From: Akkermansiaceae bacterium UBA4145
GTDB taxonomy: Bacteria; Verrucomicrobiota; Verrucomicrobiia; Verrucomicrobiales; Akkermansiaceae
Length of the DNA stretch: 5,471 nucleotides
Reading direction: 5' to 3'
NCBI GenBank assembly: GCA_002380675.1
Contig: DFWB01000016.1
Span: forward strand, 1-5,471
Of the stretch, positions 1 through 5,471 are shown in pieces (position 1 is the first letter of the stretch; the number at the start of each line of letters is the position of its first letter). Made by a program: the position numbers and the translations under genes. A model generated the notes under the pieces. The model saw nothing but the letters and a program-made list of their open reading frames with translations. It searched no databases and was not told the DNA's origin.

Positions 1-882
1 GACGCCCTGCCAAATGGCCCTCACGGCTACGCGACCGTACAGGTTTTCCTCGCTGGTGGAGTTCCCGAGGTGATGCTCCACCTCAGGGATCATGACCTCC
101 TGAAACTTGAGGCCCCAACCGTCTCGGGAAGAACTCTGGGTGAAAATCTGGAATGGTGGGAACAATCCGAGCGACGCCAGGTCTACAAGGAGAAGCTCAT
201 GACTCTGGACGGCATTGACTCCGGGGATGTGATCAAGGCTCCCAGCGAAGCCTTTCCCAGTACCGTGACCTTTGTTCAGGGCAACCTCGTTCCCGATGGT
301 GCCGTGGTCAAGAGTACTGCTATTGCTCCTGAACTTCTGGATGAAGAAGGGGTCTTCCTCCACGAGGGCCCAGCCCGGGTCTTCGTCTCTGAGGAAGCCG
401 CCATCACCGCCCTCAAGTCCACAGGGGAAGACCGGGTGAAGGAAGGAGACGTTCTGATTCTCGCGGGCTTAGGCCCGCTGGGAGCCGGCATGCCCGAAAC
501 CTATCAGGTGACTTCAACTCTGAGGTATGCCTCCATTGGAAAAAACGTTGCGGTCCTCACGGATGGACGCTTCTCGGGAGTCTCCACCGGTCCATGTCTT
601 GGTCATGCCTCCCCCGAAGCACTCGCCGGAGGACCACTCGGCAAATTGCGGGACGGAGATCCCATCCGGATCTATATCGATACCCGGAAGCTGGTTGGCA
701 CGGCCGATTATATGGGTGACCAAGGGGAATTCCTCAGTCGAGAAATTCATCCCAACCTTGCTCCTGACCCCCGGCTTCCCGATGATACCAGGCTCTGGGC
801 GGCCCTCCAGAATGCCTCAGGAGGGTCATGGGGAGGAAGCGTCTACGACGTGGATGAGATCATCAGACGCCTCTCGGATTAG
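1..882 (+). CDS. yjhG: YjhG/YagF-family sugar-acid (D-xylonate-type) dehydratase, C-terminal part
   Basis: The reading frame is open from base 1 to a TAG stop at 880-882, so the gene starts upstream; 293 residues are visible. It belongs to the IlvD/Edd dehydratase family. Within that family it resembles E. coli YjhG/YagF (about 655 residues) more than true IlvD: it has FLAGGVPEVMLHL at the left edge, TLGENLEWWEQSERR, GNLVPDGAVVKSTAI, GPLGAGMPETYQ, SPEALAGGPLGKLRDGD and LPDDTRLWAAL. The GRFSG motif carries the serine known to be catalytic in related aldonate dehydratases (codon 574-576). The iron-sulfur cysteines lie in the missing N-terminal part. Known YjhG/YagF enzymes remove water from D-xylonate to give 2-keto-3-deoxy-D-pentonate in the cytoplasm. 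The exact substrate here is inferred; another pentonate or hexonate is possible. An internal ATG at 70 is not the start, because family sequence continues upstream of it. Confidence 0.9.
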   Translation, partial: DALPNGPHGYATVQVFLAGGVPEVMLHLRDHDLLKLEAPTVSGRTLGENLEWWEQSERRQVYKEKLMTLDGIDSGDVIKAPSEAFPSTVTFVQGNLVPDGAVVKSTAIAPELLDEEGVFLHEGPARVFVSEEAAITALKSTGEDRVKEGDVLILAGLGPLGAGMPETYQVTSTLRYASIGKNVAVLTDGRFSGVSTGPCLGHASPEALAGGPLGKLRDGDPIRIYIDTRKLVGTADYMGDQGEFLSREIHPNLAPDPRLPDDTRLWAALQNASGGSWGGSVYDVDEIIRRLSD

Positions 883-895
883 AGGCCGAAGGCCT
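883..895. repeat. Short inverted repeat between convergent genes, possible weak terminator
   Basis: The sequence AGGCC-GAA-GGCCT forms a perfect 5-bp stem with a 3-base loop directly after the dehydratase stop codon and 13 bases before the end of the converging sulfatase gene. Its position fits a shared transcription end. It has no T-run on either side, so it is not a classical Rho-independent terminator and may be chance. Confidence 0.25.
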
Positions 896-908
896 GACCC
901 CTCTCGGG

Positions 909-2471
909 CTACTTCCCATCGGTTCCCGCCGGTCGGTAGAACCAGCTGGGAAAAGGAGCGCCGTTCCCTCCATCGATCTTACGATGGTAGAACTGCCTTC
1001 CTCGATCCCCCAGGAGAGGGATCGACATTCCTGAGGTATCCTCAAGCTGAGCAAAGAGCCTCTTGTTCATCTCTTCCACTTGTCCCTTGTAGGCCGGATC
1101 ATTAATCAGATTCTTCTGCTCACGAGGGTCACTTTCGAGGTCATAGAGTTCATCAATATCCCAGACCCCATGGTAACGGATATACTTGAAGCGATCTCCC
1201 CGGAGGGCATGCACCGTGGGTGTTTGCGGATAATTTCGTTCCCAGTAATACTCATAGAGTAGTTCCCGGCGCCATTCCACCTTCTCTCCGGAAGGAGCCC
1301 GAGCCGCAAGAGGAAGAAAGTTTCTCCCATCCATTGAGTCAGGAATAGAGCTCCCGGCCGCTGCCAGAAGCGTTGGAGCCACATCGATATTGGCCACCAT
1401 TTGCTGCACTTTCGCCCCGGATTTGAGCCCTCCGGGCCAGCGAGCAATCATGGGAATACGCATCGACTCCTCGTAGGCGCAGCGCTTGTCGATCAGGCCA
1501 TGCTCTCCGAAGAGAAACCCATTATCACCCATATAAATAACAAGGGTATTCTCCAGCGCCCCCTTAGCGTTCATCGCTTCCACCAGCCTGCCGACACTTT
1601 CGTCTACCGCAACAATCGTCTCACAATACCGTTTGTAGTATTTCTCAAGATCGAGATTCATGTAATAGGCAAATTCGACACCATGGCGCGAGTTGCGCTG
1701 GTTCTGCACCCAGCGGGGCACATCTCGAAAGGCCTCTGGCTTGTCCGCCCACGTGGCCGGAGGCTGGAAAGGCTCCTTCTCGTATTTGAACGCATGGCGA
1801 TTGGGAGGAAGGAAGTCGGCGTGCACTGCCTTATGTGACACGTAGAGAAACCAAGGTTTGCGATTTTCCGGTTTATCTCCTCCCGTCTCAATACGCGGCC
1901 GCATCCACTCCAAGGCATAGTCCGTGAGCTCGTCGGTAATGTAGCCCTTCTGCGCCACCCGAGTTCCATTCACATTGAAACCGGTCCGGTTGGCCTGGGG
2001 CACATAACGCCCCTTTACCTTAAGGCCCTCGTCGAATGGCCAGTATACACCCTGCCCCTTGAAACTTACCCAGTGATCAAATCCCCGCTGTTTCTCATCA
2101 GTATCTCCCATGTGCCACTTCCCCACAAAGGCCGTTTCATACCCCACCTTCTGCAGCAACTCCGGGAAGAAGACCAGATCGTCACGGACTGGGTGATAGT
2201 TGTCTACCACCCCATGGTTGTGCGCATAGCGTCCAGTGATAATGGAAGCCCGGCTGGGAGAGCAGAGTGAAGTCGTGACGAAGGCGTTTGTGAAATCTAC
2301 CCCCTCCTGGAGCAGCCGGTCGAGATTAGGGGTCTCGAGGAAGGGATGCCCCTTAGCGCTCAGGGCATCCCAACGGTGGTCATCAGTGAGAATAAGCAGG
2401 ATGTTGGGGCGAGCTGCTCCGAGCTCCACTGTCAATACCGTAAGGCTGAGTAGAAAAAGGAGGGACTTCAT
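909..2471 (-). CDS. Secreted formylglycine-dependent sulfatase (S1 family, Cys type)
   Basis: This 520-residue protein has the length and layout of a full S1 sulfatase. Residues 1-20 form a signal peptide (charged start, leucine-rich core, small residues before the mature RPNILLI strand). D30 and D31 are the first metal ligands. CSPSR at 70-74 is the CxPxR motif whose Cys70 (codon 2262-2264) is converted to formylglycine. GKWHMG (K118, H120), the His at 217, and D316-N317 followed by K329 complete the expected active site. LYDLESDPREQKNL near the C-terminus is the usual closing motif. The enzyme would hydrolyse sulfate esters, probably on a glycan, outside the cytoplasm, and would need a formylglycine-generating enzyme encoded elsewhere. 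FGEHGLIDKRCAYEES recalls N-acetylglucosamine-6-sulfatase-like subfamilies, but the substrate cannot be fixed by reading. It is the second gene of a minus-strand pair, 39 bases after the DUF6807 gene. No strong Shine-Dalgarno is seen before its ATG. Confidence 0.95.
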   Translation of the reverse strand: MKSLLFLLSLTVLTVELGAARPNILLILTDDHRWDALSAKGHPFLETPNLDRLLQEGVDFTNAFVTTSLCSPSRASIITGRYAHNHGVVDNYHPVRDDLVFFPELLQKVGYETAFVGKWHMGDTDEKQRGFDHWVSFKGQGVYWPFDEGLKVKGRYVPQANRTGFNVNGTRVAQKGYITDELTDYALEWMRPRIETGGDKPENRKPWFLYVSHKAVHADFLPPNRHAFKYEKEPFQPPATWADKPEAFRDVPRWVQNQRNSRHGVEFAYYMNLDLEKYYKRYCETIVAVDESVGRLVEAMNAKGALENTLVIYMGDNGFLFGEHGLIDKRCAYEESMRIPMIARWPGGLKSGAKVQQMVANIDVAPTLLAAAGSSIPDSMDGRNFLPLAARAPSGEKVEWRRELLYEYYWERNYPQTPTVHALRGDRFKYIRYHGVWDIDELYDLESDPREQKNLINDPAYKGQVEEMNKRLFAQLEDTSGMSIPLLGDRGRQFYHRKIDGGNGAPFPSWFYRPAGTDGK

Positions 2472-2510
2472 ATCGACTCGTCGAATAAACAGAAATCAAG
2501 GCTACAGGAA

Positions 2511-3506
2511 TTATTTCAGCGACTCGAGGGCCCTCAGGGCATCACCAGCCCAAGCCTTCCAGGCCTTCTCGATCTGGCCCTTGTCCGGCTTTCCATCCCC
2601 GACAGTAAGAAGATAAGATTCTGAAATCTGTTCCCCAGGCTTGATCTCCCACGCCTTTTCCTGGGCTGGAACAACATTGAAAAAAATCGCTCCGTTGTGA
2701 CTGCTCGGAGGCCAGGTTCTCAGACGCTGGGGGAAGTCTCGGTTCTCCGGATGTATCAGGACCGTGAAGGTGGAAAGTCCCTTCGCTGTCGGCCCCCACA
2801 TTGCCACCCACCTGGCCCGGGTGGCATGACTATTGGTGCGGTCCAGCCCCTCGGAGGTGAGATAATCACTGTTGGTGCGGTCCCAATGGTGCGGTGCCCG
2901 ATAGGCGAGGCCACCTCCGTAGCGATAGGCAGGAAGTATCAGGCTCTCGCTGCTCACGTTGGTCTGCTTGATACGATATTCCACCCGGTTCTCTCCATCC
3001 ACATACTCCACCCGGATCCCGAACTGCTCCTTGAGAACAACGGTCTCAGTCTTGCCCTGTCCCTTGTAGGCCACCTGCTCCTGCTCCACCACGAATCCAA
3101 CCGAGGAATCCCTGTCCGAACCCTCATGGAGAATGATCGTCTTCACATAACGAACCCGCCCCGTCCGGCCTCTCAGGTTCCAGAAATCTGGAGTGTCCTT
3201 GCCATGCTTTGTCTTCACCCAGGCATGCCAGAGCCCGAGGTGATGGTAATGATCCGCAGGATGAATACCAGTTACCGGCTCCCCATTAGGAGCGCATAGA
3301 GGGTGAATGAATCCACTCCTCTTATAAATGGGGTCTGCCTTCTCGGGAGGAGGCACCTCCGCCTTGTGATAGGTCAGAACCATCACATCCCCACGTGTTA
3401 TCGTAATTGCCTTCTCTGTCTCGGTCACCTGCAGCCCTTCCGTCCCGCAGAGAGGAGTAGTCAGGATAATCCCCAGGAAAAGGAATCGTAGATACTCAAA
3501 TTTCAT
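2511..3506 (-). CDS. Secreted DUF6807 (PmoA-like) family protein
   Basis: The 331-residue product matches the DUF6807 family, often labelled PmoA-like in databases although it is not particulate methane monooxygenase. Recognisable family features are YKRSGFIHPLCAPNGE (61-76), the histidine-rich DHYHHLGLWHAW (85-96), DFWN (107-110), and a later GGGLAYRAPHHWD followed by SDYLTSEG and a TRARW segment. Residues 1 to about 21 are a hydrophobic signal sequence. Cys20 follows Pro-Leu rather than a proper lipobox, so a lipoprotein is unlikely. The biochemical role is unsettled; members often sit among secreted glycan-degrading genes in Planctomycetota, Verrucomicrobiota and Bacteroidota. The His86/88/89/94 cluster could bind a metal or sugar, which is inference. 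It is the first gene of a leftward pair with the sulfatase. A GGTGG stretch about eight bases before the ATG is a partial ribosome-binding site. Confidence 0.87.
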   Translation of the reverse strand: MKFEYLRFLFLGIILTTPLCGTEGLQVTETEKAITITRGDVMVLTYHKAEVPPPEKADPIYKRSGFIHPLCAPNGEPVTGIHPADHYHHLGLWHAWVKTKHGKDTPDFWNLRGRTGRVRYVKTIILHEGSDRDSSVGFVVEQEQVAYKGQGKTETVVLKEQFGIRVEYVDGENRVEYRIKQTNVSSESLILPAYRYGGGLAYRAPHHWDRTNSDYLTSEGLDRTNSHATRARWVAMWGPTAKGLSTFTVLIHPENRDFPQRLRTWPPSSHNGAIFFNVVPAQEKAWEIKPGEQISESYLLTVGDGKPDKGQIEKAWKAWAGDALRALESLK

Positions 3507-3622
3507 GATGGCCCACCAAAACCAATTCTGAATCCCTCGTCAATATTGCCTCAGGATATGACTGCTCCAATTCGATGAAAAACTGGTTGAGACACTCTGG
3601 CAGGCTTGCACTACCCCTCATC

Positions 3623-3670
3623 ATGACTCTCTTACAGATGGGCTCACAGGCGCCGCACAAGAGAGATCAT
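3623..3670 (+). repeat. Imperfect hairpin in the leader of the SenB-like gene
   Basis: The left arm ATGACTCTCTT (3623-3633) pairs with the right arm AAGAGAGATCAT (3659-3670) over 11 base pairs with a single bulged base, enclosing 25 bases that contain a further possible GGC/GCC pairing (3641-3643 with 3652-3654). The structure lies about 40-85 bases before the likely start codon. It could be a 5'-leader RNA element or an operator for a dimeric regulator. No T-run follows, so an attenuator is not supported. Confidence 0.4.
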
Positions 3671-3672
3671 CC

Positions 3673-3684
3673 CGGGGAACCCCG
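3673..3684. repeat. Short GC palindrome CGGGGAACCCCG
   Basis: This 12-base perfect inverted repeat reads CGGG-GAAC-CCCG when folded with a four-base loop. It begins two bases after the leader hairpin and lies 24 bases before the ATG at 3709. It may stack with that hairpin in the transcript or serve as a small operator. Its shortness means chance is possible. Confidence 0.3.
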
Positions 3685-3708
3685 CCTCCATGATTGCGTC
3701 TCCCATGG

Positions 3709-4689
3709 ATGGCCTTAAGGTTGCGGGTCTTGAACATTCTTATCGTGTCTCCCGGCTCCCTGAACAACGGGAATACCAGTAGTGCGATGCGCTGGGCCGC
3801 TGAACTCTCGGCCCTTGGCCACGAAGTCCGGATTGCCTCTGAATGGGAGAGCAAAAATGTTGATCTCCTGGTCGCCCTCAATGCAGAGAAGAGCCACCAT
3901 GCCGTGGCACAGTGTCATAACCTCGGCCAAACTCCGGTAGTCGTAGCCCTCACGGGAACTGACCTCTACCCCAGCCTCTCGCCAAACTCTCTTTCCTCTC
4001 TCCAGATGGCTGACCGTATCGTGGTTTATCAGGACAAAGCGCTCGCTCATCTCCCTGAACATCACCAGACCAAGGCTCGTGTTATCCCCCTCTCTGCCAC
4101 CCACCATCCTGCCCTGAGGGGAAGCAATCAACAGAGTGGCAACGACTTTTCGGTATGTGTAGTCGGCCACCTTCGAGCGGTGAAAGACCCTATGCGCACT
4201 GCCCGGGCCTCCAGGCTCCTCCCTCCTACTTCAAGAATTCGTGTTCTCCACGCCGGATCCATCCTGGAGGAACAATTTGCTGCTGAGGTCGAGCGCGAGG
4301 AGGCAGAAAACCCGCGCTACAAGTGGCTTGGGTCCCTCGAAACAGAGGAGGCCTTCCGACTGATCGCTTCCAGCAACCTCTTCGCTCTCACCTCCTTGCA
4401 GGAAGGGGGAGGATGCGCCATGAACGAGGCTGCCACCGCACAAATCCCGATAGTGGCCTCCCGTAACGATGCCTCCACCAGCCTACTGGGAGAGGACTAT
4501 CCGGGGCTTTTCCCCTTTGGCGATACGGAAGCACTCAGCAGCCTCCTCCATCGAGCCGAATCCGAACCCCACTTCTGCAATCAGCTCCTCGAAAATGCCA
4601 CAAGTCACCTGAGAAACTACCGGTGTGCCTCGCGCAACGGAAGCTGGAGCAGCATTCTCGAGGAGTTGTTTCCCACCGCTTCCGTCTGA
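3709..4689 (+). CDS. senB: SenB-like glycosyltransferase (selenosugar synthase family)
   Basis: This GT-B glycosyltransferase of about 326 residues closely resembles SenB, the TIGR04348-type family. From the ATG at 3709, landmarks are NILIVSPG then NNGN (19-22) and a conserved Trp (29), LTGTDLY (82-87 region), MADRIVVYQ, VGHLR (152-156) with KDP (159-161), HAG (181-183), YKWLG (204-208), the GT4-type E-x7-E pair in EGGGCAMNEA (232-240), and LLGEDYPGLFPFGD. Known SenB joins selenophosphate to a UDP-sugar such as UDP-GlcNAc to make a selenosugar, which SenA then couples with trimethylhistidine on the route to selenoneine. No signal peptide or membrane segment is seen, so it should be cytoplasmic. 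Start choice is open: TTG 3694, ATG 3709, or TTG 3730. It stands alone between divergent and convergent neighbours, without visible senA or senC, so its substrate may differ. Confidence 0.82.
   Translation: MALRLRVLNILIVSPGSLNNGNTSSAMRWAAELSALGHEVRIASEWESKNVDLLVALNAEKSHHAVAQCHNLGQTPVVVALTGTDLYPSLSPNSLSSLQMADRIVVYQDKALAHLPEHHQTKARVIPLSATHHPALRGSNQQSGNDFSVCVVGHLRAVKDPMRTARASRLLPPTSRIRVLHAGSILEEQFAAEVEREEAENPRYKWLGSLETEEAFRLIASSNLFALTSLQEGGGCAMNEAATAQIPIVASRNDASTSLLGEDYPGLFPFGDTEALSSLLHRAESEPHFCNQLLENATSHLRNYRCASRNGSWSSILEELFPTASV
3717..3720 (+). promoter_or_regulatory. Possible ribosome-binding site AAGG favouring an alternative TTG start
   Basis: AAGG lies nine bases before the TTG at 3730-3732, which would start the SenB-like protein as MNILIVSPG, immediately at the first Rossmann strand. 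The ATG at 3709 and TTG at 3694 have no comparable Shine-Dalgarno upstream. The other full genes in the window also have weak ribosome-binding sites, so this does not settle the start. Confidence 0.3.
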
Positions 4690-4714
4690 TCAACTCAACC
4701 TCAGTCCTGGCCTC

Positions 4715-4766
4715 GGAGAGAATCGCCATGCCACACTGTCAAAGCGATCGAAGGAAGTGTCTCTCC
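4715..4766. repeat. Inverted repeat between convergent genes, possible weak bidirectional terminator
   Basis: GGAGAGA (4715-4721) is the exact reverse complement of TCTCTCC (4760-4766), and inside it CACT (4734-4737) can pair with AGTG (4756-4759). The structure fills most of the 77-base gap between the SenB-like gene and the end of the converging EF-hand gene. There is no T-run on either side and the outer arms enclose 38 bases, so a terminator role is only a guess from position. Confidence 0.25.
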
Positions 4767-5471
4767 CTAATTGCTGGAAAACCCCTCCTGCTCCGCCGCG
4801 AGGACCCCCATATAGGTCCCCACCACAGCCTCCCCACAAATGACGGGAAGATTGGCCGCGTAAGCCACATTTTCAAACGCCCGCAGGAACCTCCGCCAAC
4901 TGGCATACTCCTTGGAGAGCTGAAGGTCGCGATCGCTAAGTTTGGAGCGCTCTGCCCTCAACTTTGACCACTCCTCAAACCTTGGGTGCTCCTCAACCGC
5001 TGACACGAATTGGCTTTGCCTCTTCTCTCTACTGAGGAGGCGTATCGCTCCCGGACTATACCTGTTCTCGAGATCCGGCCAACGGTTTCGGATATCTCTC
5101 GAAAGCACTCCCCGCGCCGAATCGAACTTCTTTTTATGCGCTTTTTTCTCCTCTTCCACCTTCCGGATTTTTTTGGCTAAAGCTGACACTCCGTCCCGCG
5201 CCTGTGTTCCGCGATTTTCCCCTTTCAGATTGAGACGCATGGAGAGCCCTTCCAGGACTGCTCGGTCTACTTTGCCAGCTCGCTCCAGAATAACTGAATA
5301 AGGGGTTTCCAGACCCAGCAGGCCCTCCTCTTCTTCCTTCTCGGAATGAAGGCGACTGTGGACCCGCAGGAACGCTCCGCTCGTCTTAACCGGAATATCG
5401 ATATTGCGGGAAGTTAGAATGGCGTAAGCGTGCGCCTCCTCGAATGAGATCTTCCCATTCCCATCATAATC
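4767..5471 (-). CDS. EF-hand protein with charged helical tail, C-terminal part
   Basis: The frame is open from the right window edge to a TAG stop at 4769-4767, giving 234 visible residues; the true start lies outside. The ATG at 5240 is only internal. The first twelve visible residues, DYDGNGKISFEE (bases 5436-5471), form a canonical EF-hand loop: Asp at 1 and 3, Asn at 5, Gly at 6, Ile at 8 and Glu at 12, predicting calcium binding. HAYAILTSRNIDIPVKTSGAFLR follows. Residues of about 95-120 (ALAKKIRKVEEEKKAHKKKF) are strongly charged and probably coiled-coil, followed by DIRNRWPDLENRYSP and a further charged region that ends in AYAANLPVICGE. No membrane segment is visible. I do not recognise the family with confidence. 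An upstream catalytic or second EF-hand domain is likely, because EF-hands normally come in pairs, but it cannot be seen. Confidence 0.75.
   Translation of the reverse strand, partial: DYDGNGKISFEEAHAYAILTSRNIDIPVKTSGAFLRVHSRLHSEKEEEEGLLGLETPYSVILERAGKVDRAVLEGLSMRLNLKGENRGTQARDGVSALAKKIRKVEEEKKAHKKKFDSARGVLSRDIRNRWPDLENRYSPGAIRLLSREKRQSQFVSAVEEHPRFEEWSKLRAERSKLSDRDLQLSKEYASWRRFLRAFENVAYAANLPVICGEAVVGTYMGVLAAEQEGFSSN

Larger units (their letters stand above)
3507..3708. promoter_or_regulatory. Divergent intergenic region carrying both upstream promoters
   Basis: These roughly 200 bases separate the leftward DUF6807-sulfatase pair from the rightward SenB-like gene, so promoters for both directions should lie here. 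No confident -35/-10 pair stands out. On the minus strand TTGGAG, 16 bases, CAATAT is a weak candidate with three of six matches in each box. On the plus strand no better pair was found. The half near the SenB-like gene contains the two inverted repeats listed separately. Confidence 0.45.

Noticed and set aside
871..908. Direct repeat CTCTCGG at 871-877 and 901-907
   Set aside because: A seven-base match in a region rich in CTC and GGG is expected by chance, and no mobile element lies between the copies.
527..1105. Long open frame on the plus strand, 192 codons
   Set aside because: It overlaps the 3' end of the dehydratase and the 3' end of the sulfatase, both clearly real by motifs, and its own translation shows no recognisable domain.
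1401..1838. Open frame on the plus strand, 145 codons
   Set aside because: It is antisense to the middle of the sulfatase and its translation resembles no family.
3582..3645. Possible sigma-70 promoter for the SenB-like gene (TTGAGA or TTGCAC as -35)
   Set aside because: No -10 box with more than about three matches lies at a proper distance from either hexamer.
3690..3782. Small ATG-started frame of 30 codons overlapping the start of the SenB-like gene, a possible leader peptide
   Set aside because: It has no ribosome-binding site and no distinctive composition such as repeated regulatory codons, and it overlaps the conserved N-terminus in another frame.
3715..4170. Open frame on the minus strand, 151 codons
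   Set aside because: It is antisense to the SenB-like gene, whose motifs are strongly conserved; its own translation has no recognisable domain.
1..5471. tRNA, rRNA, CRISPR, insertion sequence or attachment site
   Set aside because: Reading both strands gave no regularly spaced repeats, transposase motifs or recognisable RNA gene; the sequence is almost filled by the five coding regions.

Overview
The window is mid-to-high GC bacterial DNA (judged by eye) with five protein genes and almost no spare sequence. Two genes are cut by the window edges. No rRNA, tRNA, CRISPR array, insertion sequence or phage gene was recognised. The mix of a secreted formylglycine-type sulfatase, a DUF6807 (PmoA-like) secreted protein, a YjhG/YagF-type sugar-acid dehydratase and an EF-hand protein suggests a polysaccharide-degrading member of the PVC group, most likely Verrucomicrobiota or Planctomycetota. 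That placement is inferred from gene content, not from a marker gene.

Layout from left to right. Bases 1-882 (+) encode the C-terminal part of a YjhG/YagF-family (D-xylonate-type) dehydratase. It converges, across 26 bases, on a two-gene minus-strand unit. That unit is transcribed leftwards: a DUF6807 protein (3506-2511) comes first, then, 39 bases later, a sulfatase (2471-909). Both products start with export signals, so they probably act outside the cytoplasm on sulfated or decorated glycans, while the dehydratase would process a sugar acid in the cytoplasm. A joint sugar-catabolic role is plausible but unproven.

A divergent intergenic region (3507-3708) follows. It holds an imperfect hairpin and a short GC palindrome just ahead of a plus-strand gene (about 3709-4689). 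This gene encodes a GT-B glycosyltransferase that closely resembles SenB, the selenosugar synthase of selenoneine biosynthesis (the TIGR04348-type family). No senA-like or senC/selD-like partner is visible on either side, so it appears to be a lone gene here. It is the most interesting item in the window.

The right end (4767-5471, minus) is the C-terminal part of a protein that is still open at the window edge. Its first visible residues form a textbook EF-hand calcium loop, followed by a long, highly charged, probably helical tail. The region 4690-4766 between the two converging genes contains only a weak inverted repeat.
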